Part shown: piece by piece, positions 26,888-27,028 of the stretch
Position numbering within the stretch: the first letter of the stretch is position 1
Layout of the letters: the number at the start of each line of letters is the position of its first letter
Assembly: GCA_000333855.2 (NCBI GenBank)
Contig: CM007319.1
Coordinates: 1,900,223-1,927,250, forward strand
Origin: Endotrypanum monterogeii
Lineage: Eukaryota; Euglenozoa; Kinetoplastea; Trypanosomatida; Trypanosomatidae
Direction: 5' to 3'
DNA length: 27,028 nucleotides
The notes under the pieces: generated by a model
What the model saw: the letters and a program-made list of their open reading frames with translations, nothing else
The model's database searches: none
Told to the model about the DNA's origin: nothing
Program-made: the position numbers and the translations under genes

Positions 26888-27028
26888 GTACGGTACCGGA
26901 CCGAAGGGCGGTAGTTACGGTAACGGTACGACGACCGTAACGTACCCGTTCCGTACCGTTTTACCTTTTTACCGAAGACGAAGGACGAAGTCGACGAAGG
27001 TACGGTTAGGTTTAGGTAGGGTTCGGTT
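26887..27028. other. probable sequencing artefact (not genomic)
   Basis: The 142 bases after the GT repeat look unlike any other part of the window. Reading successive homopolymer runs, the next base follows the cyclic order T-A-C-G by one step in about 70 of 96 transitions, by two in about 24, and by three only once; random DNA would give about a third each. T-A-C-G is the nucleotide flow order of 454 pyrosequencing, so this is the signature of a dephased read tail after a long dinucleotide repeat. No gene or true repeat should be read from it. Confidence 0.75.

Noticed and set aside
27004..27028. Degenerate telomeric repeat (ggttaggtttaggtaggg) at the right end
   Set aside because: It lies within the flow-order-biased tail and contains no true TTAGGG array; the pattern follows from T-A-C-G flow order with a skipped C.

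Overview
The window is nuclear DNA of a trypanosomatid (Kinetoplastea). All convincing genes are intron-free and on the + strand. Almost every one is preceded by a polypyrimidine tract and an AG, and in most of them the first ATG after that AG opens the reading frame. This is the layout of a polycistronic unit processed by spliced-leader trans-splicing. Intergenic DNA is rich in (TA)n, (CA/GT)n and poly-T. I cannot name the genus with confidence from the sequence alone.

Layout. Positions 1-4207 hold no credible gene, only repeats: a ~40-bp repeat at 1-43 and 2274-2313, copy 1 of a ~567-bp repeat at 617-1183, and TA and CA microsatellites. Then come MTG1 GTPase (4208-5602), a coiled-coil protein (6409-7386) and the tRNA m7G46 methyltransferase TRM8/METTL1 (7990-8715). 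A 2.3-kb spacer carries the second, nearly identical copy of the 567-bp repeat (9699-10262). Next is a cysteine-rich secreted, probably GPI-anchored protein with a folate-receptor-like cysteine pattern (11005-11814). Three small ORFs follow (12281-12553, 12810-12992, 14230-14487), then ALG11 mannosyltransferase (15117-16514), a MYCBP homologue (17137-17394) and a WDR68/DCAF7 WD40 protein (18462-19526). An unrecognised conserved-looking protein (20556-21323), LSM12 (22169-22744), a possible papain-like protease/deubiquitinase (23615-24811) and DRG2 GTPase (25709-26833) complete the row. The window ends in a long GT repeat followed by 142 bases that look like pyrosequencing noise.

The genes do not form one pathway, as is normal for trypanosomatid units. 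They cover mitochondrial ribosome assembly (MTG1), tRNA modification (TRM8), N-glycan precursor assembly (ALG11), mRNA regulation (LSM12), translation-linked GTPase function (DRG2), kinase scaffolding (WDR68) and probably an axonemal or anchoring adaptor (MYCBP). The points most worth following up are the folate-receptor-like surface protein, the herpes-tegument-like D-S-H motif protein, a possible alternative mitochondrial form of TRM8, the young direct repeats flanking a three-gene block, and the artefactual right end.
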